64,000 bases of DNA from Aurifilum marmelostoma. Lineage: Eukaryota > Ascomycota > Sordariomycetes > Diaporthales > Cryphonectriaceae. The stretch is taken from NCBI GenBank assembly GCA_027559495.1, contig JAMXSV010000028.1:124001-188000 (forward strand). The letters run 5' to 3'. The notes under the pieces were generated by a model, which ran no database searches, had not been told where the DNA came from, and saw only the letters and a list, made by a program, of their open reading frames with translations. Positions within the stretch are counted from its first letter, which is position 1. Every line of letters starts with the position of its first letter. Shown here one piece after another: positions 36,955-47,856 of this stretch. Position numbers and translations under genes: made by a program.

Positions 36955-38308
36955 TTATTCCCCCCCTTGCGACGTCGAGTCCCCAGTCCCATACGTCGTC
37001 GTCGTCGCAGCCCCCTTCCCACTCCCAGCTCCCGACCTTCTTCCCCTCCAGCTGTTGTACAAGTGCCGAATAGCCGGCAGACTGGTCACGGTCATGGACA
37101 CACCACCCTCCAGCCCAGACCAGATCAAAGGCCCACTGTCATCCCACGAGGGGTTCGACGACTGGGCGAAGCGCACGATGAACCCGAGCCGGATGCAGCT
37201 CGTCAGCAGGATGAAGAAGCCCAGGCTGAACATGAGGCACACCTCGAGCTTGAGGCGGGCGGTGGTGTGCAGGTTGCGCAGCAGCGGCATGGGGGCGATG
37301 AGGATGGCGGCGTCCTGGGCGATGCTGGAGGCCCCCGCGGCGTAGGCGAGGGCGTGGATGTCGAGGCAGCGGTGCGGGTAGGGAGAGGACTCGCTGTCGA
37401 GGAGCCAGCCTTCCCAGACGTACGGGATGGGCACGCACTGGAAGATCTGCAGGAGGATGAAGACGGTACCGCTCAGGCCGACCCAGGCGACGAGCCCGTA
37501 GCAGACGTGGCGGAAGGTCCTCTGGGGGAAGATGCGGAGGAAGCAGAAGAGCATGGCCAGCTTGGTGAGGACGAGGACGGCGAGGTAGAGGGACTCGTCG
37601 GCGTAGAAGAGCTTGAGGGCGAGGGTGAAGTCGTCCTGTTTGACCTCCCATATGTCGACTCCAAACCCAAGCTGACCGACTAGGAAAGTGTGGTTATGTC
37701 AGTATAGGCGGGATACATCTAGGGCAGAAAGCTAGGGACAGAAGAGTTCATGACCTACTGTAGTGACCAAGGATTTCAAAGACAATCCATATGGGAAAAC
37801 AGACCACCATGATCCAGTCGTCAACCTCGTATCGCGGGGCATACCTCCATCTACCGTAGAGGCGCAAGAGGACCGCAGGGAAGGCCAGCAGCTCAATGGC
37901 CATAGGAGCAAGCAGGCGTTGCTTCACCGAGCGGACCGGATAGTCGCAGGCGTCGGCCTGTGCCTTGGCCACCTCGAGGGAGTCGGTCACGGTACAGTTT
38001 TGCAGGAGGCATGTCTGCGCCGCCTGGCGGAGGGCCGTGTTGGTGCAGATGCAGCTTGCGTTGGTGAATGTTGCGCATGCAGACTGGGGGATGGTCGAGA
38101 GCACACATGTTTGCTGGGCGAGTAACCAGAGTCAGTACTGTATTTCATTCAATAGTACCCAGACAACAGAATATTGGGCTGGAAAACGTACAGCGCATGT
38201 TGAGATATGACTGAAGGCGTCAATGAGAGCAGTCTCATTTGTCTGGGCCGAACATGATATCTGGAACAATGTGACGAGAAGCAGCACAAATATTGACCTC
38301 GGAGGCAT
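36955..38308 (-). CDS. CFEM-domain Pth11-like seven-TM receptor
   Basis: Transcript-order exons 38308-38192, 38113-37759, 37679-36955 (398 aa). Signal peptide (PPRSIFVLLLVTLF, cleavage near SCSAQ), then a CFEM domain with all eight cysteines (from STCAQTC to DACDYP), then a rhodopsin-like seven-helix region: MAIELLAFPAVLLRLYGRW, DDWIMVVCFPIWIVFEILGHY, IGQLGFGVDIWEV, LAMLFCFLRIFP, and further helices. It ends in a Gly/Ser/Thr-rich cytosolic tail. Members of this Pezizomycotina-specific family include Pth11 of Magnaporthe, which senses surface cues before appressorium formation. Introns 38114-38191 and 37680-37758 close in phase. Located between the amylase and the LPMO; intact. Ligand unknown. 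Confidence 0.9.
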
Positions 38309-39142
38309 GATTTGTATGAGATATTTACTCTTTTTCTCGGTGGGACAAGCGACCTGAAAACTGTTCCGCTACGCGGCTTCGCCCAGTCCACGCCCCCCGA
38401 AATCTGCCTTTTCAAACAAGACCAGAGAGGAGACATCGCATCTTCTATATCAGGGAGACAAGAAACAAGTGCGGGACAAACCCCCTTCACATCTGGAAGA
38501 ATATTCTGGAGGCCGGGCACCCGGTGAATCACCACGAGAACCCAGAGCGCCACTATTGATTAACGCTGTCTTGACTAGACAGCTTGACTATGGCGTTGAT
38601 GCTAAGAATGAAGCCGTTCGAGAGCTAACACGGCTCGAGAGGGCGCTGTGTTCAGGCAGTGGAGAAGCTAGAGCAGACGCTCGGTGGCTGAAACGGAGCA
38701 TTGCTGGAGCGCTATGACTGGATATTGCAAATACTCCGGGTGAACAGACGAGGCTGGCGAGGTAGATGATGGCTCGGACCTCTTGTCTGTTTGCTTCTCT
38801 CTTTTTTTGTTTTGGAACTACTATGTCCCGAGGTGGCCGAGGTCTCGAGTAGTGGGATTTAGTCTGCAGACAGACGGCAGGTCTTTAGCAGTAACGATAT
38901 AATTAATTAATTAATACCGATATTTTGCGGCGTAAAAACAAAAGAAAGCGTGCTACTTGATGCCAGTCACATAGGTGGGGGTGGAACAGAAAGGGTTGCC
39001 ACAACAAGCAAGTTCTATTCATATAGACATTTGAACTTGGCTAGGATATATAAATAAGTACATGCAGAAAATAAAAGACACAAGCCGGTATCATCATGCC
39101 AAAAACGTGCCCTTCCTGTCTCGTTACACAATAAAGGCCATC
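38309..39142. other. Spacer between CFEM receptor promoter and LPMO 3' end
   Basis: Contains the receptor's promoter and leader and the 3' region of the LPMO gene. A short AATT/TTAA tandem lies at about 38900-38914. Otherwise no gene or larger repeat is seen. Confidence 0.55.
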
Positions 39143-40337
39143 TTACAGCGACACATCACGAGCGTGTCTGCGCTTCTTGGAGCACGAGGACTTGGCCGTA
39201 GTCGCAGCAGCTGGTGCAGCAGAGCTAACAGACGAAGAGGCAGCAGCCACGGCGACCGAAGCCTCAGCAGAGCTCGAGGTGGCGGCGGCCGCTGCTGTGG
39301 TCTCGGGAGCGACAGTCGAAGAGGTGGTCGCAGCCGCGGCGGCCGCTGAGCTTGTCGTGGCAGCAGCGGCGGCAGCAGACGACTCGGAGGCAGCCGAGGT
39401 GGTCACGGCGGCAGCAGCGGCGGCGCTGGTGGATGCAGCACCGGACGCAGCGGATGTAGCAGCTGCGGCGCCTGTGGTGGCAGTGATGGTCTGGTTGGTT
39501 CCACCCTCCATCAGGGCGGGACCTGGGATTGTGTAGTTCAACAGGGTGGTGTAACTAGTGACGATTTGAGTTTGATTAGTAAGGTATGTATAGAGATAGA
39601 GATACGAGAAGGTGGAAGGCGGTTTAGAGAGGTCTCACTCACGGGTTGAAGTAGATGCCAGGGTCGGTCTCGTGGTACAGCTCAGTGCCCAGGGTGCCAG
39701 AGGGGCTCGTGGCGCCACTGCCAGTGACCTGGATGTTGACACACTGAGGGTAGTTCTGGGCACCGTTCAGACTCTCTGAGCCGTGGACGGCAATGATCTC
39801 GTGTCTGAAGACATAGTTGCCGGCAGCCAGATCTGAGGGCACAGTCGAGGTCCACGAGTTGTTGTTGGCGATGAGGTCGTAGGCGGCCCAGGTCTGCGAG
39901 GGAACGTCGAAGCCGCCCTCGTCAATCTTGACCCACTCGAGGGCAGTCTTGTCCAGGGTAGGGTCGGTGCACTCGCCGGGGCACAGGGCCACGTAGGTGA
40001 TGACAGGGCCGGGATGGGGCCAGGCCGTCCACTGGAACTCGACAGTGCCGCCGGCCTTGACCGTCGCAGTCTTGTTGGCGGGCTGGCCGTCCAGGTGGCA
40101 GATGATGTCCGAGGTGTTGTAGGCGGCGGGGGAGATGAATCCATTGTCGAGATCCTCGGCCCACCAGCCCACAGACTCGGTGAAGGTGCCTGTGTTCTGC
40201 TTCTCGTAGTAGTAGTCGAGAGAGAAGCCGCCATAGTAAACACCGTCAGCCACGATACCTGTGACGTGACCGTGACCCAGAGCGGTGCCGGTCAGAGCAC
40301 CCAGGAGGACGACCGCGGATTGGAACTTGGACACCAT
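39143..40337 (-). CDS. AA9 lytic polysaccharide monooxygenase with Ala/Ser/Thr-rich tail
   Basis: Transcript-order exons 40337-39643 and 39554-39143 (368 aa). A secreted copper enzyme that oxidatively cleaves cellulose or related beta-glucans. The signal peptide (1-21) ends exactly before HGHVTG, so mature His1 (residue 22) can form the histidine brace with the His in HEIIAVHGS. The axial tyrosine is in NYPQCVNIQV. Core features ICHLDGQP, WPHPGPVITYVALCPGEC and TAGNY-like AAGNYVF are present. The second exon (intron 39555-39642) adds about 130 residues almost wholly of Ala, Ser and Thr and ends in a basic SKKRRHARDVSL. There is no CBM1 and no GPI-type hydrophobic tail. A TATA element lies about 250 bp upstream. 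Intact. It shares the neighbourhood with swollenin, consistent with cellulose attack. Confidence 0.92.
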
Positions 40338-40584
40338 TGTGATAGATTTGGGCAGGACTGGGAGAGTGAACGAGGGGCTTGGTCTCAAGAGGGTGGATTT
40401 GGCTGAATTGCGACAAGAAAAAGAGCGATGACCAGCTTCACACAGTGAAGTTCACAATTGAAGAAAAGAATGACGACGAATAGAAAGAATGGCTCGGTTG
40501 ACACCGTACAAACAAAGCTGTGACAGGCGAGGTTGGCTGAGATCGAAGATATATTCAAGCACCACTCCGGCGTCCGAGCTCCAA

Positions 40585-40590
40585 TATATA
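40585..40590 (-). promoter_or_regulatory. Putative TATA box of the LPMO gene
   Basis: TATATA about 248 bp upstream of the LPMO ATG on the minus strand. Position is plausible for a regulated secreted-enzyme promoter with a long leader; not proven. Confidence 0.4.
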
Positions 40591-41595
40591 CGATAAACAG
40601 CATGGCATCCCATACGATCCCATCCTTTCTACCTCGGAATGGGCCGACATGCCCCTGAAGGAGGAGTTGCCTCGCTTGGCTGCTGGAACCGCCCTGGTGG
40701 GTTGTCTCTGCACCTGGAATCATTCGCATTTCGTTTCACGATCGCCGAAACGAGGGTTTCCCGCAACCTCAGTGGTGGAAATTGGAGCCAGGAGCGCTCT
40801 CGTGGGGCCACCCCTTCAATTTGAGGCTGAAGGCAGGTTGTTTATATCCCTGCCGCTATGGGGCCCTTCATATAAAAGATGGCACCCTGCATGCGTGCCA
40901 ATGTTTCAAAACGTCCTCTATCGCGCTTATCTTGACGCCTTGCTGGTTTTTTATCCTCCGAAACCCCTTCATAGCGAATATGTAACCGCGCGATTCCTGC
41001 TTCCGAGTCATCATTGTGGGTGGTCATTTGATGTCATGGAATGCGCTGTTAATAAATCTGCGAGACGGCTGGCTCCGAAGTCATCGGGTTCCCTTTGGAC
41101 ATGGAAATCAATTTCCAAGTCGTCTTCGGATGTGTAAGGCATGGGAAGTTGACTGACTGACATGTGTTGTTTGAGTGCAAAAGTCAGCAGTAGATAACAC
41201 CCCATATTATGTGCCACCAGGAACATGTGCATTCACTCAATATTGATGACAAAGATTGGAGCAGTCCTGAGACCGTCGTAATTACTTATTCGGCTGGATC
41301 TTCCCTCCCTTTCTTCTCATCAGGTCCGTTGTCCTCGCCAGATGGAGACCGCCATGCATGCTACAGCAAACCATTGACATGCTGCTTACACATCTCCCGA
41401 CGATCAAGCCCTAGATTGCCGTGTGTAGCGCGTGGCAGGGCCATGCTCTTGTAAGACCTAACCTGCAGTGTGTGAGACAGTGTTCCCCAATCCAGCCTAA
41501 GGCATAGGCGTCACCGCCGTAAATGGTACGCTTTTACCAGATCCATTCGTTCCTTTGCGAGGTCTCACACCTCCCGACTGTGTACAATGACGCCG

Positions 41596-41628
41596 CAGAA
41601 TGGCGGAACATCAGAATGGCGGAACATC
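41596..41628. repeat. 16-bp direct tandem duplication
   Basis: Two adjacent perfect copies of CAGAATGGCGGAACAT. A small recent duplication in non-coding spacer. Confidence 0.85.
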
Positions 41629-41803
41629 GCAGCACCACGTTGCTTACTGGAGGAGAGAGGGGGCTGACAGGGTCCAGTTGGGTTCTATCTTGGTGTGTGT
41701 CTCTTTGGCGCCGTGAGTGATCACCAGCCCAGATAAAAAGGCTCTGCCTCCCTGGAACTTGGGCAACAAATAATATTACGTGCGGCGGAGTCCGGTGTCA
41801 TAA

Positions 41804-41881
41804 TTACATGTTCGGGTCGTCGACAAAATTGTCGTATAGCTCTTCACCGTTTCCATGTAGCCAGCCGACGAGGTTGTCCGC
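41804..41881 (-). pseudogene. Possible orphan C-terminal exon fragment
   Basis: On the minus strand an AG acceptor (ATGACAG) is followed by 25 codons with coding-like composition, including NLVGWLHGNGEELYDNF and ending DDPNM with a TAA. No matching upstream exon is visible, and the sequence upstream overlaps the start of the WD-like gene on the other strand. It could be the remnant of a lost gene, a missed small exon, or chance. Confidence 0.2.
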
Positions 41882-42005
41882 CTGTCATCTTTTGTTTCTT
41901 TGAATTGTTGTACAAATAGCAATCTGTTGTGGGAGACTCAAGAGGAATGGAAAAAGAAACGAAGGGACCATTCGTGCTGAGGACAGACCCAACCATCCTT
42001 TCGCC

Positions 42006-44774
42006 ATGGACTCATACCTTCTCAAGGCTGCGGTTCTGTATGCCCTCTCAGCGGCTACCCGCACCTGTTCTGCCGTGGACAACATCCTGCAGAGCGAGTA
42101 CTCGGCGACTGCACTATTCGAATCGCTCACCTACGAGCTGCTCGACCTCAAGGTCCCCCCTGGAGCGCCTAGGGGATCCCGATCTCGTCATACCTCGCCA
42201 GCTGCAGCCCCCCATACTGAAGATCGTCCGTAGCTGTGGAGACGTGCTGGCTCGTATCGAAGAGTGGGTAGAAAAGAGAGCCCTTGGTGCACGTCAAGAC
42301 ATACCTGCCCATTCTTCCGACGATGATACTCTTCGACAACTCCATGGCAGTCTATGTACCTGTCGAAGGGCCCTACAACTGGCACTGGAGGCTGTGAACC
42401 TGTACGTCAATTGAACTCGAAGCGAAAAGGGAGCTGGAGACATCGACATATGCTTATGATGGTCCTGATGTGGGAGCTGACTGCTGAACCACGTTTTGTT
42501 TTATCTAGGGCGGGGCCAGACGACGATGCTATTGACGAAGACTTCTTCAGCACATACCTTGACCACGACACAAGCAGGCTCCTCGCTCTTCTTCGTCGAA
42601 TACTGCAGCAAGTCCAAGAGGGTGATCGTGAAGACGCTCTGAAGCAGTCACTCAGGTCTTCCCTCGATGAGGTGCGGCTATACATACAGGGCAAGTGTCG
42701 AAATCGGGAAGACAATAAAAAGCCCAGCCTCATTCAGGCCCTCGAGTCAACATCCGGTGAAGGCAGCCACATTAGCGAGCAAAACGAGTACGTATCGTTG
42801 AGCATACTTGCTGACCGACCCTCATTGAAACCCGATCTGGATTTGATCATCTGACATGTGTCATGTTCTAGTATGGCAACATCGAGAATGGTGACCCCCG
42901 AGCCATGGCCAACAGACTCGACGCCTGCAGGTGATAACCGCAAAAGTACCAACAAGCTTGCCAAAGCTCTTGCCAGATGGTCAATTGGCGCACCCAAGAG
43001 ACTAAACAACTTCTCCATCTCGTCGTTGCAGAGCTCTCCCTCTCGTCCATCGTCGGAGAGATCCATAGAGCGGACCTCCCGAGGGGACGACTCTACTTCG
43101 GTCACGAGCAGCGCCGTGGACACGTGTGGGCAGTCTTCGGTGACTTCATACACATCACATGCTTCGTTATCATCGCATTCCTCGAGCCTGGCATCAAGCG
43201 AGCTGCCCAACTCATTCATTGCCTTGCCCTCGAAAAACACGCAGCAGTGGCGGACGCTGACGTCGATGGATGAAGAAGGAGTTGCAGTAGCCTCGCCGTC
43301 GCAGGCAACACTAACTGACGCCAACACCCCGTCCTTGATTGCTGACACTATGGACAACATTCACTCCTCCCAAGATACATCGGTGTCTACCACCTACAGG
43401 CATACCCAAGGACGTGTACCATCTGCTGGTGGGCAGCTGCCATCCTTCGCGACCAGCCCAGCCGACAAGATTGTCATCGATCCGCTCGATATCCCACCCA
43501 TCTGGAGACCAGACTACTGCAGAAACACCCGGACAGAACTTGTACGCACAAGACTACTGTCCAGTCCTGGGAAGGATACCAAAGCTCCGGGGCACGGGAC
43601 TGCCGTTTTCTACGCTGACCTTTCCCCATCCACTTACATAATCGCCAGCAAGTACGGGGACAAGACCATCAGGGTCCACGGTCTCCCGCAGTGCAACGTG
43701 CAGGCGTCTCTCAAGATCAGCTTTTATATCCAGATGCAGGAGAGGTCGCGAGACTTCTTTGTGACCAGCCATGCCATCATCTCCGAGACGAGGAGCCTGA
43801 TGGCCGTCGCCACTGGGTTTGGAGATAGTCTGGAGATCTGGAACTGGGCATCCAAGAAGAAGCTGCAAACGATCGATGCTGTGTTCCGCTGGGCGGCTGC
43901 GAGAAAGGATGTGTTCGAGGCGGAATACCCACCGTTGGCTTGCTACCGAGAGGCAGACGACTCGATCTACCTGTATCCAGTCTCCAGAAACACCACCTCA
44001 CAACAACAACTCACCAGCCCGAAGGAAAAGCTCTTTGGGACCACACCCACAGCCATCCGACTCTCTGAGGCCGGACTGCCCCATATCCCCATGTTCCCAG
44101 AAATGATGTACTCGGCGACGAGGCCAATTCTGGTGGCAGCAGCAGGACCACGACCGCCCAGGACAGGCCACCCACCTCCAGAGCACGCAGCGATGCTCAT
44201 GGTGTGGGATCTCGCGTCGGACCCCACGAACCAGTCCTCACTTACACGTCGGGCTTGCATGCCCACCAGGTACGCCGAGCTGGAAGGCTCGCTCCCCTGT
44301 GGCCTCGCGACCCACGGCAGCACCGTCGTGTCCATCTGGATTCCGCACCACGTTCGAGTGATTGGACGGCCTGGTGCGTGGCAGGTCGAGCCTGTCACGC
44401 GGCCCGAGCGGTATGTGCTGGTCTGGGACTTCGAGACGGACAGGACGGACCTCTTTGCCATACCCAACGAGAACACTATCGTGTGTATCAGTCCAGACTG
44501 TCGCTATGTGGCTTATCGTCAGGGTCCCGGGCCCGACACGAAACAGGGGAGAGATGTCTGTCTGGTGATTTTGGACGCCTTGAACGGCGGACACGAGCTG
44601 TGGAGGACGCCGGCGCCACAGGGAGGCAGTCGGCTGCCGAGGGACTGTGACCAGCTCATGGACTTGTCCAGGATCACTTTTATCTCCTTCTCTTCAGATG
44701 GGAATCAGTTTATCATCGGGGATGCGACTGGGTCTGTTGGGATATACGAGCACAACATTGTCGACACTCGTTAA
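42006..44774 (+). CDS. Helical-N / WD40-propeller-like protein, frame-broken by one base
   Basis: Exons 42006-42401, 42509-42787, 42872-44774; about 858 aa after discounting one C in the C6 run at 42155-42160. The N-terminal 250 residues are helical (SAVDNILQSEYSATALFESL, then ILKIVRSCGDVLARIEEW), recalling the helical fungal_N-like domains of accessory fungal proteins. A Ser/Thr-rich linker follows. The last 400 residues have a degenerate WD40/propeller pattern: YIIASKYGDKTIRVH, SLEIWNW, LMVWDLA, YVLVWDFETDRTDLF, and ISFSSDGNQFIIGDATGSVGIYE. No NACHT or kinase motif is seen. Introns 42402-42508 and 42788-42871 close in phase. An alternative start at ATG 41947 avoids the frameshift but gives an Arg/Ser/Cys-rich leader typical of an off-frame. 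Function unknown. Confidence 0.72.
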
Positions 44775-44988
44775 GGGGGGGAGGGGGTGGAGGAGGAGGA
44801 CGTGATACCAATCTTATGCACTTCAGAAGATGGTTTAATCTTGAAAAGTTAATTGATGAGAACAATTGACTATGAGTTTACCGACGAAGACAAGATAGAA
44901 CTCTTCTATCACACAGGTCTTTGTGGAACGTGATTTTCCCCTTGCTACCGATCTATTCAGTCTTCATGTCCTTGTGTTTCCAGCTCAA

Positions 44989-47049
44989 TTAATTAACAGA
45001 GAATTGAACACCCAGATCGATGTAGTAATAGTTAGCATTCGCATCAGCCGGCGCAGTAAAGGAGGTCACAGCCTCCATATTCACAATCTGCTCCCCGGTA
45101 GGGCTCGTCAACCGAATCCCGATGGGGACATTCACCGGACCCGCACCCTGGGGAATCACCCACGAGCCGTAGCGCTCCTGCGGCCTGCTGCTCGTGTAGT
45201 CCGGGTTGTGCACGAGGGCCAGCCACTCGGTGTCGCCTGAGCCAAGCACCTCGAAGGAGATGATGCTGCCCGGCCCGTTGGCGTTGACGGCCGACATGGC
45301 AAAGTAGTACGGGCCGGCGCCCACCTGCAGCCATACGTAGACGTTGCCTGGCTTGGGGCACGGGATGCGCTGGTAGCGGATGGGGATGACTCCGTCCGTC
45401 AGGCTGCCGTTGCCTTGCAGGCGACCCATGGCGACGTCGGACAGGTCCACTAATTACAAGACGGATAAAGTGTCAGTCTCTGTGCCGGAAAATTGCCGAG
45501 AATTGGATGCTTGATGAAGATCAGGTGGAAGGAAGAGGAGACAGTCACTTACTGTGATGACTGCCTTCGGGAATTGGACACCCATAAGTAAACTCAGACA
45601 CCTCTCCACAGTGATCTGCACCAGAGCCACCTGGAGAAGGAGAAATGACATATATTAGCCAAACATTTCACATATAGGGTGATGAAGCGATATCCTGGTC
45701 AAAGTCTACTCACAGCACCACTTGGGATTCGCGTCACAGGGACAGCTGTCCACAATCTCAAGTATAATAGGATCAGTGTACCCATCCTCCCCCCACAGCA
45801 TAGTCGGTGCCGTCGTCCTTGGTGCGGATAAGCTCAAAACACTCTCCGCAGGACAGGTAGTTATCGAGGTCGCCAGGTAGACTGGGCCAGAACTAATCGA
45901 ATCGAATCCAAAATGAGATAATCAGCAACAGTTATAGGAGGCCAGAAACCATTTCAGTTCCCAAGCAGGTATGTGTGTCCATTCTGCGGTGCTCTGACGG
46001 AGCTACATGCACGTACCTGGGTATAATAATCACCATTTGGTGCAGCAAAGTTGCCTCTCATGGTCAGGTTGTTCGTCGTCGGATCTTGGCACAGACTTGG
46101 GTAGGCCAGGCAGAAGGCCTCGCAGGTATCTCCCAATGTCTCGGCAACCCATGCCTCGGACGTGTTGGTGTTGGTGCAGAGACCGTAGAGACCGAACCCA
46201 CACGCCCCTCCTTCTGTCTCGCCGAAATGTGTCGATCTCTGGCAAGCAAGACTTCATCGTCAACAAAGACTTCATCTCATCGCTGCATAACGCTGTGTAC
46301 AAGTATCTCATCAAGACTAAGGGAAAAAGGTAAGGCTCACGCTGTAGTGCCACTCCTCAGTGTCATTGACGTGGAAAGTCTCCCCCCACATGGTGCCAGA
46401 CTTGCAGTCTTCAGAAGGCGGCGTGACGCACTCGCCCGTGCAGGTACTGTCACATGACGACGATTCGTTCTGGTTGGAGCAGTAGAGGGGGCAGCATACG
46501 TTGTCGACCAGGGTCCAGGCGCCACAGGAGCTCGAGTTGGCGGCCGGGTAGGCAGACTGCGCATGAGGAGGTACCGTAGCGGTGATGTCGGTCGTGGTGT
46601 AGTCGTCTGGGCCGGTGTCGCTGCTGGCGCTGGTGGCTGTCATCGCTCCAGTCGTGCTTGTTGTCTGCATGCGTTGGTTAAGGGTAATTAATATTAATAG
46701 CCAATCGGAGCCTTCAAGGAGATTGATAGTATTATGGATTTCTCTCCCACTTAGAACATGAAACTCACCAACACGTCACTGGACGGAAGACACTGCGAGT
46801 AGTACTCATTGGTGACGGAGCACGCGTACCCAGTCTCGCAGCAAGTCGCTCCTGTCCAGCCATCGCCGCCGCATTGGGCACTTGGCCATGCATCATATGT
46901 AAGTATGCACGGAAGCAGACATGATAGAACCAATGGCATAGAGACGGAGAATCTCACTAGGATGCTGCGCAGTCATCTTGCTGCAGAGATACCTCAACGA
47001 GGCTCGCAAGGCCTTGCAAGGCAAAGAACAGTCTCCGAGAGATGCCCAT
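44989..47049 (-). CDS. Swollenin (expansin-like, CBM1), frame-broken by one base
   Basis: Seven transcript-order exons: 47049-46958, 46880-46769, 46664-46341, 46238-46017, 45892-45714, 45630-45553, 45449-44989. About 488 aa after discounting one base in the C6 run at 45789-45794; Trichoderma swollenin is 493. A secreted non-hydrolytic protein that loosens cellulose. Order: signal peptide (MGISRRLFFALQGLASLVE), fungal CBM1 (QCGGDGWTGATCC to YYSQCLP), Thr/Ser linker, Cys-rich segment (CGAWTLVDNVCCPLYC), a double-psi barrel expansin-like domain (ACGFGLYGLC, LSCGECFELI, EIVDSCPCDAN) and a beta-sandwich ending YYYIDLGVQFSVN. A shorter start at ATG 46939 would lose the signal peptide; the exon at 47049 restores it and joins in phase. 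The extra base terminates translation about 12 codons after the run, before the SCPC motif. Confidence 0.9.
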
Positions 47050-47856
47050 GGTGTGAAGCCACGCGTCTGCAATTCAGGTTTAATTAATCTTTCAAGCTTG
47101 GCGTGCAGCAGTCATTGGCTGAGATGGCCACGAGAGAGGCTCACTGATGTCAGCCTTCTGCATCTTGTTAATTAATCAACGAATACAACCACGGATATAT
47201 ATCTGAATCTTTTGGTCAATGGATATATGGACGGAACACCTTGAACACGTGAGTCCTCATTTCCTTTTGGTTTGATGGTCAAGCTCCGAGCAAACCGTCA
47301 ATAGATCGACGTAGGAAGCTCAACGCCGGGGCATTACCCGAAGGGAACCAATTTATCCACACAGCAGACTTCTATGACCCAAGGCTGAAGCCTGTTGGCA
47401 ATTCACAATTGCACGGCATCGCGAGCGAGTCAGAGCACCAAGACGGCCCGCGGTTCCAAGCATGATCTGGTCGTGAAGTTTATGATTCTCTAAATAAGGC
47501 AAGTTGGTGTCTGCTCTAGGTTAGCACTGGCGGAAGATTGCCGGAGGATCACCCGTCTGGAGCATGGGCTTCCGCAACGAATATGTACTAGCCACGCGGT
47601 GCGTATTTTGGAAGTTAACTCTGGGAAAACATCTTTGGGTTTCGCTACCTAACTTTTTGTTGTTTCTGCTCAGGTGTTTGTCCAGTCTTATGCTACACAA
47701 CCCATGCATGAATCTGTGTCGTACAATCAAGAACCCCTCTGCCCATACAACTGATCGTGCACGGCACACTGTGGCATGATTCCGACCTGCTTATCGCGCG
47801 GAACACTGTCCATGAACATGAGGAGTCACGTGGCTACGCTCCATGAAGAGACAAGC
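47050..47856. other. Spacer between swollenin promoter and the repeat/Cys gene
   Basis: Holds the swollenin promoter (TATA at 47196-47202) and the 3' region of the next minus-strand gene. Open frames are short and unconvincing on both strands. Confidence 0.6.
47196..47202 (-). promoter_or_regulatory. Putative TATA box of the swollenin gene
   Basis: TATATAT about 150 bp upstream of the swollenin ATG on the minus strand, a usual distance for a secreted-enzyme promoter. It also supports the start at 47049 over 46939. Confidence 0.45.

Larger units (their letters stand above)
40338..42005. other. Divergent spacer, LPMO / WD-like gene
   Basis: Contains two promoters. Seen: a TATA-like element for the LPMO (40585-40590), a 16-bp tandem duplication (41596-41628), a short minus-strand coding-like block (41804-41881), and an ATG at 41947 out of frame with the downstream start at 42006. 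A 162-codon open frame at 40649-41137 shows no family features and is not called. Confidence 0.5.

Noticed and set aside
36967..37683. 238-codon plus-strand open frame
   Set aside because: Antisense to the seven-helix exon of the CFEM receptor, which has clear family features.
40649..41137. 162-codon open frame in the LPMO upstream region
   Set aside because: No motif, no splice partner, and it overlaps the LPMO promoter; likely chance.
42152..42171. 20-nt intron as an alternative to the frameshift in the WD-like gene
   Set aside because: Too short to splice, and the joined product would still be in the wrong frame.
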